64,000 bases of DNA from Metellina segmentata (Eukaryota; Arthropoda; Arachnida; Araneae; Tetragnathidae), in contig OX375876.1 of assembly GCA_947359465.1 (NCBI GenBank), positions 65,416,998-65,480,997 of the forward strand. The letters run 5' to 3'. Each line of letters opens with the position of its first letter. The stretch's first letter is position 1. Position numbers and translations under genes: made by a program. Below the pieces are notes generated by a model, which was not told the DNA's origin, did no database searches, and saw only the letters and a list, made by a program, of their open reading frames with translations. Below are positions 32,661 through 44,199 of the stretch, one piece after another.

Positions 32661-33395
32661 GTAAGAACATTGTGAATTTTGTTTAAAATGAATGAATGTG
32701 CTACTTTATTTTGTTCCATTCGGTAAATTCTGATGTTTAAATACATCAGCGAGGGACCTGCATTACATTAACACCTCTGAATGTGAAAACTATTACATCA
32801 GGAGGAAGCTGTCAAAAGCTACTTTTTGGAATCGTCAGTTAGCTAACTGACAGGATCAAACTAGCGATATAGGGTATACGGAAAATTCCAATCGGGCCTT
32901 TATATGTGAGAGCCAAAAAGACTGTCATACTAAATGTTGATAAAAAATATCAAAAATTTAGTATTCTCAATCAACAAAAAGTCTGTTCTGGCGAATATAT
33001 ATCATTTCAATTTTTATCGGCACTCCATCCAGTCTAACATCACTACATGAAATTAAAAATATGTTCTCCAAGCAGGCTTCCCTCCTTTCCACAGTTTACG
33101 ATTGGTGCGATGTGATTTGACCAAACAAGGTATTTCATTGACTAAAACGTATCAAACTTCCAATTTATGTAGTCAATAAATTCTCTCTGTTTCTTGAAGT
33201 ATCTTACAACAATTCACTAAAGAAAATATTGCACTGGGAAAACAAGTTTTAGAACCTAGTCCACTCCTGCCAATTTATGAATTTAAATTCGTAAAGAAAT
33301 CGCAGGAACTATTAAGTAACTTTCATTTGAAACGTGTCTACGTCTAATTAATTGACCAAATGAAAGATTACTTCAGATACTAATTCCACTTGTTC

Positions 33396-33631
33396 CAATA
33401 CACGTTCTAACCGTCTAAGTGTTTCGACGAGATATCTCGTCCAAGATCTCATCAGTTTCGCTAGAAACGAGATATATCGTCGGGGTAGAACAGCCCTATT
33501 ACTCCAATGTAGAACGAAGGTCCAAGTAGAAAAACAACTCGAACCTTGCCCAGAAGCAGAGATAGTTCGGAACAAGATTTTGGCCACTTCGGGGAAGTTT
33601 TCAAAGCGAAGATGACCACCAGGAGAGTTAA
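33396..33631. mobile_element. TTAA-type palindromic element, copy 6
   Basis: TTTCGACGAGATATCTCGTCC at about 33421 and ACGAGATATATCGTC at about 33467; the right end ACCACCAGGAGAGTTAA terminates at a TTAA (33628-33631). The central part (33485-33605) is unrelated to the other copies, so it is a deletion/insertion variant or a copy with foreign filler. Confidence 0.72.
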
Positions 33632-33969
33632 AAAGTTTAATATTTGTCACCAGTGTTAAAGTTTGTTTGATGATTTAAGGTTGATTGTTTTAGAATTCGT
33701 TTTATGCTTGATCTCCCCCTAAAATGTGTTGCTTTGAAGCCGTGCATTTACCATTTTCTACACACTATATCACATCTCTGGATTTATCTGTTAGTGAGCA
33801 CTCGAATTACTGTCTGCTCACGAGCACAATATAATTATTGTCTGCTCACGGTCACATTCGTATCACTAGAATCCACTTCTTGCAGTATGTTACTGTAGTA
33901 TGCATTTCAACACCTGGATGAATTCCGATACGGTATACGATACAATTCACTAATGAACGGTTTTAACTA

Positions 33970-34110
33970 TTAACCCTCTGAAGGCTTCACATGCATATAT
34001 CCGTTTGCAACTTGTAGCCTTTCCTGCATGACTTCTAACTAGTTTTGACATTCTTGAACCAATAGAATCTTTCCAAAGATTCTTTCAATCAATCGACGAG
34101 GTTATTATGT
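33970..34110. mobile_element. Second TTAA-flanked short repeat family, copy 2
   Basis: TTAACCCTCTGAAGG at the left; ATTCTTGAACCAATAG and AAAGATTCTTTCAATCAATC match 20118-20297. The long hairpin core of copy 1 is absent, replaced by unrelated sequence, and the right end is unclear. Confidence 0.55.
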
Positions 34111-34379
34111 TACCATATTTGTTTTGTGTTAAAAGTTATACTACACTAACTACTCCAAAATCTCATAACGCTATAAAGGTTAATGAATTCTAAAAATTCC
34201 CATTCATTTCGAAATTAATTTTGATATAAATGACAGCGTGTGTAATGTTAAATATTTAACATTCAATCTAGATATATTTTAGACTAAAAACGTAACTATC
34301 ACAACTGTCACAAAAATTAATGAAACACATGACTATAAAATATTCTGACTTCTCTAATACAACTAAAACGTAGCCAACA

Positions 34380-34900
34380 CAACAAAGCGAACCGTAAAGG
34401 AATTCCGACAATGCTCGGGATTCCCCATTAACGCCGTAACTCAGACATTAAACATAGGAAAGAATTTTTGAATAGCTCATCAGCTTGATTAACGAGCCTG
34501 TAAATAAAATGAAACGGTGGGAAAAGGAATAAGGAGATGAAAAACCCGTATGCACGGCACCGTCGGCTGTTCAAGCTGTTGCTATATTTACAACGGCCCA
34601 TTGCGTTGATTTAGGGCCTGCGGGATAAATGCAAGGCCCTAAACAAAACAAACTCTTGTTCACATCAACGGCTACCGCTTTTTGACATCATTTCTCGATC
34701 CTGATCAACCCCTGGAATCACCACTTTGCACGGGACATCTCGCCCTCTTTCCTCTGAATGAGACTGACAAACCGCTCTTTGTATGCGATGGTCTATACGA
34801 TGAAAAAAAGTCCCTCAGAAGAGACAAAAAATAACAGCCTTTATGTGGGATAAATGAGCGACATTTGCTTCACATTCCCCTCCGTCGTTCCTTTTAATGT
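34380..34900. other. GC-richer unexplained block in intron 10
   Basis: Non-repetitive, includes GGGCCTGCGGGATAAATGCAAGG, GCACCGTCGGCTG and CATTGCGTTGATTTAGGGCC. No domain is visible in any frame. Composition contrasts with the surroundings, so a conserved regulatory element is possible. Confidence 0.25.
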
Positions 34901-35191
34901 TCAGTTCCCTTGTTTTTCTTTCAGTGCTTTTTTTGAATTGGGCTTCAAAGGAGGGGGTACTACGCGTCTGATTTTGATTTTAATGGTTGCTGAGTGGAAG
35001 GTTTATGTGGTTTATGAACGGTCCTTTGTTTCGTATTGTTTGGTTCGGATGACGCGTTTTTATAGAGGTGCGAATCCTGAGTGAGATGTTGTAAACTCCT
35101 GTTTGTCTTTCATAAGTGACTTCCAAGTTCGCAGACGGCTATTCTGTGGGAGGCATTTTCTATCAAGTTAAATGTAGGTGGCATTTCTGCT

Positions 35192-35375
35192 GTGGATTGC
35201 ATTTTCTGTAGATATACCGAACATGATATCCGTTGGCTTGTTTTTCGAATACGATTTCAGCACTTCGCCAATAAAAATTCCAAAGAAAGAATGAATTCGG
35301 AACTGATGTACGGTACCTGGTCGACGCCAATTATGCTAATCCCAAACATTGCCAAAACTATGATAAACTGCATTT
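35192..35375 (-). repeat. Dispersed copy of the 56.6-kb tandem-repeat family
   Basis: TTTTCGAATACGATTTCAGCACTTCGC and CAAAGAAAGAATGAATTCGG are the reverse complement of sequences at and just before 56644 (CGGAATTCATTCTTTGG ... GTGCTGAAGTCGTACTC). A third relative is at 54795-54990. The 63-codon frame here is not a gene. Confidence 0.65.
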
Positions 35376-36354
35376 CAATGTAGCCCTGATATAGTAACCC
35401 CCAGAATCAGCGTTAAAAACGCCGATTGAGGAAGGGATTTATTTACTTTTCCATCACATTCCCTTAATTCAACTATAATCCGGCTCCCGCAAGAAAGCAG
35501 TTGAGTCACGTGGTTTTGAACGAGTCTATTAATTGAATTGGGGACTAGTGGAAACGTAAACAAATCCCTTCCTCAATTGGTGTCTTTTGTGCTGCTTCTG
35601 ATACCGAGTTTATCTTTCCGATTCAAAGTTAACGAGGGATTAACCATCTATGGCGACGTTTCTTTGGCTTCAAAGTTTTGCTGTCCTTACCCAAGACAAC
35701 CTTTGAAACCTACTCAGAAATCAACTGACCCAAGGTCGACTACCTTCTAGTGTGAGACCCGGACTGTAATGTACTCTTTCTCAACGCATCACCCAAGTGC
35801 CTTCTCGCGGGATCCGGTCTATACTCATTGTTGAAAATACTTAGTCAACTGGAGAGTATCTTCCGTTGTCAAGACAGCGAGGAACGATGTCAGAAATTAT
35901 AGTTCCACAAATTGTAGGAGTGCTAGCTTCAAGCGTTGTTTGAATTGTAGCGTGCCATTGATAGATTGATACAAAATCTGACTGGCGTGAGGGGCTTGGG
36001 GGATCGTTAGTAATAGGAGACTTGAAACAGAACTCGCGTGTGTCCGTTGCGTGAGCAGCTAATTTTGAAAATGAGAGGACTGGGGAATTCTTCCCCAACC
36101 CAAACTGACCCTGAGGGATCGTTTCATGCCTTAGGAGGGAAAATATTTATCGTTACTAGGGCATTCCTTAATGTCCTTAAACACTTAATGTATAAAAAGT
36201 AAGTATTAAACATTGAACGCCACATAAAGTCCTCACTCTTTCATTAGATGGGTCGATGCAAAACACTAATCATTGTCTAAGATACATTTTATCAATCCCT
36301 TTCGCGAGTTCAGTGATTTTACAAGAACAATTATGCTATTTTGTTATGTGTTAT

Positions 36355-36640
36355 TTAACCCTCATGATGGTTGTCTCGACGAGATATCTCGTCTCATTAT
36401 CAAAGCTGATCAAATTTTGATAGACGAGATATCTTCTTGATGGATGTCTCGACGAGGTATCTCGTCTCATTAGCAAAGCTAATCAGATTTTGATGGCGAG
36501 ATATCTCGTCATTAGAAGAAAATTGACCAGATCTCAATTTCGTCATCATAAAAAATCGGCAATATCTTGATGACGAGATATCTCGTCACCAGTCGAATGG
36601 ATCAGATCTTGACGGATCTCGTAACCGCTTGGATGGTAAA
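36355..36640. mobile_element. TTAA-flanked palindromic element, copy 7, long
   Basis: TTAACCCTCATGATGGTTGTCTCGACGAGATATCTCGTC at the left and CGCTTGGATGGTAAA at the right. Five palindromic sites occur inside, with a local duplication (GATGGATGTCTCGACGAGG). AAAAATCGGCAATATCTTGATGACGAG and AGATCTTGACGGATC blocks are shared with copies 3, 5 and 8. Confidence 0.8.
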
Positions 36641-36692
36641 TATAATATTTAAGAAGAGGTGTTTCGGAACTCCAAGATTCCGGTTTTAGAAG

Positions 36693-36846
36693 AGAGTCGG
36701 GTGCCAGCTTAAGTGTGACCTCGTCATCTCACCGTGGTTCAAAATCAAGTGGTGTTGTCCTCGGATCTTAACCTCGGGGACTGATACCAGACAGTCGCTA
36801 ATAGCCCTCAGCGTCACTCCAGTGCGACGTTAATTAACTATCTACC
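36693..36846 (+). mobile_element. SINE-1 3' half
   Basis: GTCGGGTGCCAGCTTAAGTG, CATCTCACCGTGGTTCAAAATC, GTTGTCCTCGGATCTTAACC, AATAGCCCTCAGCGTCACTCCAGTGCGACGTTAATTAACTA. The tRNA head is missing. Confidence 0.87.
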
Positions 36847-36979
36847 GGTTTTAAGGAATTCATTTATCTCACCACTGTCCGGTACCAGTTCCAACTAAGC
36901 AAATAACACGGTAACCCTACATTCACTGGTTTTATTCAATGACAAAAACACCGAATGAAAAAAATAAACGGAGATCTAA

Positions 36980-37420
36980 ATTGATAGCAAGAGAAATTGG
37001 GGAAAATAAAACAAACACAAGACGAAACACTCGTTAGTCCATAAAAGCAATACGCTCCAACGTTTCTCCTCTTTTTCGACCCTCTTTCGTAGGGGTAGAA
37101 CGGGGAAAACAAGATGAAAAAAACCGAGAAGAGGAGGAGGGACCAGAGAAGGGAAATTAAATTAGAAATTGCTGAGAACCGATCTCCGACGACGGTTTGA
37201 CTTATTATAAGTGAGCGGGGGGAGCGGGGTTTCGCGAGAGATTTGGAGGAGGCGGAACGGCACGCATTCCGCTTTTAACGAATCATAATTGAAAGGTTTT
37301 AAGCGCTGTGTTTATTACAGGTCCTGCGAAGACTTCCTTTTGCCACTGGATCGCTCCGGGATCCGATACAAATTGCGCAATTGATCCTGCTCTCGGATCT
37401 AGTTTGGGAACCCCAAGTGT
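36980..37420. other. GC- and purine-rich unexplained block in intron 10
   Basis: Includes GAGAAGAGGAGGAGGGACC and GAGCGGGGGGAGCGGGG, then TCGCGAGAGATTTGGAGGAGG and TTGCCACTGGATCGCTCC. No repeat match and no recognisable protein. The purine bias and CpG content are compatible with a GAGA-type regulatory element; unproven. Confidence 0.25.
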
Positions 37421-37516
37421 AGAGGCAGTTGAGGTGTGTTCTGTGGATCGGGATCAAAGTTGAAAATCATTTATCGCTGAAATGATTAAAAATTGTAACC
37501 GATTTCTATTTGAGGG

Positions 37517-37826
37517 GAGGTAGTTGAATTAACGGGGAGCAACACAAAAAGCTATTGGCGACGGTCCGGGATCCTTTCCAGAGTGAAAGATTCGATGACA
37601 ACGCTTCGTATTTTTGAATCACGGTCAGATGACGAGGTAAATATCTGAGCTGGCACCGCACTCTAAACTTCCACACTACGCCAACGTGAGAACATTTGAG
37701 GCCACGACAAATTCAACGTGCATCAGCCCGTACTTACACGATGGTCTTTGGTTGGATCCAGTTTTGAACTTGCAATCCTCCGGTTGTTAATCCGATACAC
37801 TTCCAACCGGGCTACTGTGGCCCTTT
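37517..37826 (-). mobile_element. SINE-1 copy, full length
   Basis: GGTAGTTGAATTAACGGGGAGC, GACGGTCCGGGATCC, ATTTTTGAATCACGGTCAGATGACGAGG, AAACTTCCACACTACGCCAACGTGAG, GGCCACGACAAATTC, CACGATGGTCTTTGGTTGG, and head CCAACCGGGCTACTGTGGCCC. Among the better preserved copies. Confidence 0.9.
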
Positions 37827-38954
37827 TAAATTTGAGGAATATTGTGTTATTTCGATTTCTTGTATTTTATGGGCAAGCCACACATTGGTCCAACATCAGT
37901 CCCGCGACACCTGAAATACGCATGCGTACTGACATGTTTTCTGTGCAGAAACGTAGTACGCATGCGCTTGTCTATGTAGTGCGTTTGTCGTATGCTGCTC
38001 CAGTGTGTAGATTGGCTGAGGGGAACTGGTACGGCTGCTGAAACAAAATCGAACCACCTCTTTAGATTTGCACAAGAAGCAGTGTATTTTATATTAAGTA
38101 GTGCACAAACTTCGCAACTTTTCCAACAATACCCAGGTGTTTTACCCTAAATTTAAAATCTATCAAAATTTAACCTCGAATACCAAATTTCAAGTCATTT
38201 GGTCCTACCGTTTCAAGATTATGAATAGTAAAAATATGGACTCCTGATATGAAACTAACTTCCTAGACTTCCATTCATATCTTCCAAAACAATCTTCTAA
38301 TCACACTGCAATTTTGTATTACGTAGCTGTTAGTGAACCCAAAAAAATCTGCGTACATAAAATATTTCTTTATCAAGTTAATCTAATATTAATTAGAGTT
38401 TTTTAAGTAAATTACGTAATCCAGTTAGAGTCAGGTAGAAATGTAACTTTTTTCTCCATGTAAATCTTGTGATTTTATTGTGAAAAAAACTAAAATTGCG
38501 AATATTCTATAGTAAAACAATCTGCATAATGTCAAAAAAAAAAATCGATCTTCTGAAAATTTGCATAATAGAAAAAAAAATCGAAACATTCCGCTCGTAG
38601 TACACATTCACATTTATATCACCCTCAGCCTAATCTATATAAATAATATTTTATATAAAGTGAAGTCAGGAATCCATTAATTACTCTGAAATTTTGATTT
38701 CAGGTTAATGGTTCCATACGCTATTGATGTTCAAGCATTGTTCTTTTTTTTCGGAATTCGTTTTAACTTTCAAGTTTTGAATTTACTAAGGTGAAGAATT
38801 GTTGTCTTGGGGAAATTAGAATTCTTCATTTTTCAAATTATTGATCACTGATATCACCAGAGGTCTGTATCCAAATTAAACGTTTCTAGGAATTTCGTAC
38901 TAGCGGCATTTTATTGATTTATTAAATATATTTTTTTTTTTGGGGGGGGGGTTG

Positions 38955-39088
38955 TATGGTTCAAGGGTAATATTTGGCCATGCTTCACCAAAGATAAGAT
39001 AATTACGAGGGAGGACAAAAGAAGCAGAAGGGGTGGGTGAAACAGAAGAGAAGGCAGATTCCTCCGGTACCTCAGGGTAATTGGTCAT
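38955..39088 (-). mobile_element. SINE-3 3' part, reverse
   Basis: GTATGGTTCAAGGGTAATATTTGGCCATGCTTCACCAAAGATAAGATAATTACG, GTGAAACAGAAGAG. Matches the 3' part of the copies at 23512 and 32195. Preceded by a T9/G9 homopolymer pair at about 38930-38951. Confidence 0.7.
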
Positions 39089-40023
39089 TTTAAAATTTTT
39101 ATCGTATTTGAGCTACACAAAGTGCTATCGGATACCTCGTGGATTAAAGGTAATTAAAATCATGAAGAGAGAGAGAGTGAGTTCAATCAATGAGTGCAGT
39201 AAAATATTAAACATGTCAGGGTAGGGTAATTTTAGCCCTTAACTAGAAAATGTTTTATTGCACCCCACTCTGCTTGTATAATTGGGTTTTATTGTGTAAA
39301 GGTAAATGGGGTGACATTAAGTAAGGTAAACATTAAGGTAGGCTGGAAAAAATTGAATTTCGCCGGAACAAATTCTAATAGTAAAAAAGATTCTTAGTCC
39401 ACTACAGATGAACATATCTGTTAATTTTTCCAATTTAAAAAATATATTAGTGAAGAGACTGGCAGTTGAAGTTTTAGAATTCTGGAGTCCTCGCAGTCTC
39501 GCAAAACAACGGCGGAAATCACTCCAGCGAAGGGTTTTATTACCTGGGAAGTATTACCAGAGACTTAAAATAATGATTTTCAGTCGTGGATTCGGGTAAA
39601 ACATTTAAAAAGTTCAAGTAGTGTCTAACATTAAAATTTAAAAAAAATGCTCTTTCATTATGGAAAATAATTTTCTTTTGTTTCCGCAGATACTTTTCTC
39701 AAGAATTGTCATGTTTTATGTATTGTTATGCAAAAACAAAACAAATTAGTTCTTTATTAAAGGAGTATCGCGGAAGGGCAAAAAACAAGGTCATTAACGT
39801 AAAATCTCAACAAAATAATTAGGTTGATGAGGCTTTTCTATAATTATTTCAGTGAAACAAAACGTCCATCAAGATAAAAATAAACAAGAGCAAAGCTCGA
39901 GTTTAAATACCTTAGCTTTGCACTAGTGCTACTGCCAATGTCATTTATTAAATAAAGCCACAACCATGTCCTGTAAAGAAGAAGCAAGTATCATGCACTA
40001 GTGCGTCAGAATGTTTATTGATG

Positions 40024-40162
40024 GGTGGTTGAATTTACGTCGCAGTGCAGCATCATAACGGGCTATTAGTGACAGTACGGGATCATCCTCGAATGAAAAG
40101 ATCCAATGGAAACACCTCGTAATTTTGAACTACGATCAGATGACGAGGTTAACACCAGAACA
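40024..40162 (-). mobile_element. SINE-1 3' fragment
   Basis: GGTGGTTGAATTTACGTCGCAGTG, AACGGGCTATTAGTGACAGTACGGGATC, ATTTTGAACTACGATCAGATGACGAGG. Head and half of the body are missing. Confidence 0.85.
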
Positions 40163-40539
40163 GTACGTCGGAATGTAAAAATTGATTTGGTCTCTTTAAT
40201 GTGTAACTGAAGAAAATATATCAGAAATTGGACTATTTCGCTTAGGGTCTTAATTAAAAAGCATGTAGATGCATCACTGTTCAAGCTTTGATTGTTAAAC
40301 TTGTTTCCTCGTAATGTTTATTTAGTCATAATGATGAACTTTTGTTCTATGGAACTTGCTGTAGGCCAATTTTATCATCATTATTTATCATATTTTGATT
40401 ACACTTACTGCTTTTGCATTATTCACTTCCTCATTCAAATCTGGAAAAAAATTACGAGCATAGCATGTAATCAAACAGTATAAGAATGCTATGCCCATTG
40501 CTCATACCAAAATCCGGGATATCTATATTATGTCTTGCA

Positions 40540-41150
40540 ATTGGGATGAGAGTTTTAAGAAATACCAAGGACAACAGCCTGGAGATTTCGCAATGTGGAA
40601 ACGGTCCCCAGCTGTGAGCAGCGAACCCTTCTCGTTACATCGGGCCGATGTTTGCACGTTCTGATTGAGTTTGTTGGAGGAGGGAGCTAGAGCATAGAGA
40701 GAGAGAGAGGAGAGAGCACCAGAGAACGAAGGACGCCCGGGAAACTCTAAACCCCGAAATTCGAAACCCGACGTCGTTCGGGCGCCCGCGTTCATCTCAT
40801 CTCTCTCTTCTCTTGCTGCTTCTTTGCTCAATACCGTGGCTCTGCACACTGCTCTACCCCCATCTGGCTCTTAAAAGGGGAGGTAGCAATCTTGCGCTCT
40901 GCCTGTGGACGTATAGATTTTTCATTCTGTGTTTCGCCTCTTTCTCTCTCCTCTGCTTTTCCCGATGCTTCCTATTATTTTTTTTTATTCCGACATAGTA
41001 TTTTATTTGTAGCCTCAAAAGACAAACCCGGTGAAAAGGTTTTTTGGTTTGGTTCTTTTCGCCTTGTTTCGTTGTTGATGGTTTCTGCGTTCTCTTTTGA
41101 AAGTGGATCCGCCATTCGCGCTGTGTTGCTCGCTGCACGCCGAATCCGCG
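40540..41150. other. CpG-rich island in intron 10, possible internal promoter
   Basis: 40720-40800 is the most CpG-dense stretch I noticed in the window (CGCCCGGGAAACTC, ACCCGACGTCGTTCGGGCGCC), preceded by a GAGAGAGAGAGAGGAGAGAG run at about 40696. It is followed by TC-rich sequence and CTTAAAAGGGGAGG. Overlapping open frames on both strands (40523-40849 -, 40892-41281 +) are probably by-products of composition. It is upstream of exon 11, which encodes most of the phosphatase domain. A promoter or enhancer reading is inference. Confidence 0.3.
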
Positions 41151-42175
41151 GAATGAGACTTTTGATTAAGTTAGCCGGGCGAGAGTGGCAAAGCAATGGC
41201 TTTGTTTTTGATAATCACGAAACTAAGTGCATTATTCTAGAGGACAGGTACATTGTAAAAGGTGGCTCTTTAACGGGATAATGCACCTATTTTGCCTTGA
41301 ATGTTTATTATTACCGATCTCTGTGTGTTTCTCTGAATGCCAAATCGTGGAATGGGACTTTTGATTAAGTTAGGCGGGCGAGAGTGGTAAAGGAATGGCT
41401 TTGTTTTTGATAAATTACGAAACTAAGTGCATTATTCTAGAGGACAGGTACATTGTAAAAGGTGGCTCTTTAACAGGATAATGCTCCCATTTTGCCTTGA
41501 ATGTTTATTATTACCGATCCCTCCCCCCTGCACGCCTAATCGCGGAAGGAGACCTTTGATTGATAAGTTAGCCGGGAAAGAGTGGTGGATTGGTTTTAAT
41601 TTCGACAACTAAGGAACTTATGTGCATTATTCTAGAGGAAAAGTGCGTTGTAGTAAAAAGTAGTTATTTTCCGTTTTGCCTCGAATGTTAAATGTACCAC
41701 TCTGTGTTGCTCGCTGCACGTCATATCGCGGAATGGGACTTTTGGTTAAATTAACCAGGCGAGAGTGATGATGGGAACGGAATGGTTTTTGTTTTGATTA
41801 TAACGGAACCTATGCGCATTGTTTTGGAGGAAAGGTGCACTGTTAAATGTGGCTGTTTACCGGGATGGATTATACCGTCTTGTCGTTAGCTGAATTGTGA
41901 AAAGAGTTTTGATTAAGTTGCCCTGGGCGAGTGGTTTTGTGTTTGATAATTACGGAAACTACGTGCATTATTCTTAAGAGGTAGGTAATTGAATAGACGT
42001 CGCACTTGAGTAACTCAAGGGGCTATTGGCGACAGTCTGGAACGAATTGATCCCGAAGGGAAATATCCTGAGGGCAGCACCTCTTTTTAACCACGGTCAA
42101 ATGGCGAGGTCAAGTGAGCTGGCACGCCAAAAAGGAGCATTATAGAAGGTGGCTCTTATCTACTTCTTTTATAAC
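41149..42175. repeat. Tandem array, 164-197-bp unit, about 5 copies, interrupted by a SINE
   Basis: Units start at about 41149, 41346, 41541, 41729 and 41893, each with CGCGGAATGGGACTTTTGATTAAGTTAGCCGGGCGAGAGTGG-like sequence, then a TTTGTTTTTGATAATTACG block, GTGCATTATTCTAGAGG, and CATTGTAAAAGGTGGCTCTTTA. The last unit is split by SINE-1 at 41979-42130 and resumes as GAGCATTATAGAAGGTGGCTC. The sequence before the first unit grades into the CpG-rich island. Overlapping open frames are by-products. Confidence 0.92.
41979..42130 (-). mobile_element. SINE-1 3' fragment inserted in a tandem unit
   Basis: GTAGGTAATTGAATAGACGTCGCACTTGAG, GGGGCTATTGGCGACAGTC, AACCACGGTCAAATGGCGAGGTC, GAGCTGGCACGCC. 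The host unit is recognisable on both sides. Confidence 0.87.
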
Positions 42176-42871
42176 ATCGCACCTTTTCTTTACCGCTGGG
42201 TGTCCACTTGTACTTAGAAGGAAAAAATAGGGACTGCATGAATTTTACAGGAGTAGGTCATCAAAATTTAGTATATACGTTTTCAATAACCTTTCGGATA
42301 TTATTTAGATTGATTTGTATTCTTTTAGTAGGTTCGTTTTGCTATTCTGTAATAATAGATACTTATGAATCTGCATATTTTTCAAAAGCCCTCATCAAGG
42401 GCAAGGATGCTTTTATAGAAAAGTGTTTCGAATTCTTTCCGAAATGATTTGGAACTTAAAAAGTTTTCAAGGATACATTCTGAAGATCATAAGAAAGTCT
42501 GTTTCACAAATTACATTGGTAAAATATACTTCTAAATGCGTCAAACAGTCATAAAAATCACAAAATGCGTTGTTGCAAGTAAGAAACTGGTTAGAAGACT
42601 GTGTCGTCATAATTATTTTCTGAATGAGTGCATTTCAAGGGCGTTCTTTAAGAAAATCCAATGTTTTTTTAGAAGCGAGGGGGTCTGCTGTGATTCGCAA
42701 GGTGCAAGCCAATAACCCAAGAACGGCTTTGTTTTAGAGTATACACGTAGATTTCGTAATTACAAAAATAAAACCATTCGGTTTCCATCACCACAAACAT
42801 TTGTTTTAATGTATGAAATGTTAAAAAATTGTGCTAGAAGATTTAGGAAACAGACATTTTAATTCAATGTT

Positions 42872-43108
42872 CAACGAGTGTTTGGACCGTAAGCGTCGCT
42901 CTAACTCGTCCCACAAATATTTTATGGGGTTTAGATCGGGACTCTGAGCCGACCAGGGAAGACGTTTTACATTCATATCTTGATAACACTGCTTAACAGA
43001 TGCTGGAATATGACATGGAGCGTTGTCGTCCTATAAGTAACATTCGTCCATTCCATAAGATTGCCAGAGTGTAGGAAGAACCTACTTGCGCAAAATGTTC
43101 ATGTAAAT

Positions 43109-43110
<2 letters not shown>
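42872..43110 (-). pseudogene. Tc1-type transposase relic with DDE region
   Basis: On the - strand the sequence reads VLPTLWQSYG, DDNAPCH and then, 160 nt onward, SAQSPDLNPIKYLWDELERR. These are the second and third motifs of the Tc1 DD34E transposase; the third catalytic residue, the Glu after NPI, is Lys here, so it would be inactive. At least one stop separates the first two blocks. A (TA)n run and SINE-3 material interrupt it at 43113, and 43440-43660 may be its decayed upstream part. Confidence 0.88.

Positions 43111-43112
<2 letters not shown>

Positions 43113-43168
<56 letters not shown>
43113..43168. repeat. (TA)n microsatellite, ~56 bp
   Basis: Uninterrupted AT dinucleotide run inserted at the edge of the Tc1 relic. 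It explains the Tyr-Ile run in the surrounding open frame, which is not a gene. Confidence 0.98.
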
Positions 43169-43170
<2 letters not shown>

Positions 43171-43198
43171 TCCCCTTGGATGTATTTCTATCAGTGTT

Positions 43199-43320
43199 CG
43201 TAAAACTTTTCCTTGTGTTTATATTCATCTACTTGGCACTGCCAGTCTCGTGTTGGTACAGCTTGGCCAAATTCGGTCCTTGCACCTTGAAATCCAACCC
43301 AATCGATCAATCCGACTTTT
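43199..43320 (+). mobile_element. SINE-3 3' part, forward
   Basis: TTTCCTTGTGTTTATATTCATCTACTTGGCACTGCC, TCGTGTTGGTACAGCTTGGCCAAATTCGGTCCTTGCACCTTGAAATCCAACCC align with 14600-14710. Confidence 0.65.
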
Positions 43321-43791
43321 CAACGTGCTTGTTCCATCGCTGTGCAATGTTTTTTATGTCCTCGACATTCCTGGACATCAAGCATTCACACCTTCTTTCA
43401 TTTCCTCGTCTGTCATGAATGACTAATTTACCACTTCAACAATAGTCGGTATCTCGTTTGTGTGAGCAAATCCATTTCACAGCCATACTATTGTTATTCT
43501 GGTGAGTGACTATAGAATCATGTCAGATTAGTCATTCACCACGATCCAAGAACTCAAAGATGCTTGCGCGTGGTTTTCTGCTCATCAGAAAACTTCTCAT
43601 GGGCACGAAAAAAATCTTATGATAAGAGGGTATAAGTGCGTTGAGAAGTAAGAATCCTGCTTCGAAAAATGAATGTTTTTGTACGGTGTCTGTATTTATT
43701 GAAATAAAATTGGTAGCTGCTGCACTGTGTGGAGAATTATTGACGAAAAGGGCAAAATCAAGTTGTTGTTACCAGATCAAATTTCCATATT

Positions 43792-44152
43792 TAGTTGTGT
43801 ACGTTGTGTTGCTCCAGTGTAACGTCAATTAAAAATGTACCAATACCAACACTTAAGGTAGGCAGTAATTTTAATTTACGTCGTCCTGGCACAACTGGTT
43901 ATTGGAGACGATTCGGGATCAAGCCCGAATGGAAAGTTCCTAGAAAAACACCAGGATTTTCGACCACGGTCGGATGACGAGGCAACACCTGAGCTGGCTC
44001 CAAACTTCCACTCCACGCCTGAGGGAGTACATTTGAGGCCACGACAGATTTAACGTGCACTATACCCTTTGTACACGATGGTTTGGTTGAATTCAAACTA
44101 GTAACACTTCGGTTGCTAATCTGTTACTTTTCCAGACAGTCTACCGCAGCCC
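43792..44152. mobile_element. Head-to-head SINE-1 pair: forward tail stub, then a reverse full copy
   Basis: 43792-43850 is a forward tail (TGTGTTGCTCCAGTGTAACGTCAATTAAAAATGTACC). 43862-44152 is a reverse copy: AATTTACGTCGTCCTGG, GGGATCAAGCCCGAATGG, TTTTCGACCACGGTCGGATGACGAGGC, GGCCACGACAGATTTAACGTGCAC, CACGATGGTTTGGTTGAATTC, CCAGACAGTCTACCGC. Confidence 0.85.
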
Positions 44153-44199
44153 ATATTTCATAAGATTTTGGCACTTTCAGTCCTTTTTGCCTTTATTCC

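Noticed and set aside
40892..41281. 129-codon + strand frame near the CpG-rich island
   Set aside because: Phe/Ser/Leu-rich from a TC-biased stretch and enters the tandem array; no domain or splice support.
43061..43426. 121-codon frame with a Tyr-Ile run
   Set aside because: The run is a (TA)n microsatellite and the rest is SINE-3.
43440..43660. Upstream part of the Tc1 transposase at 42872
   Set aside because: Orientation and position fit, but I could not find a convincing conserved motif in translation, so it is only mentioned, not annotated.
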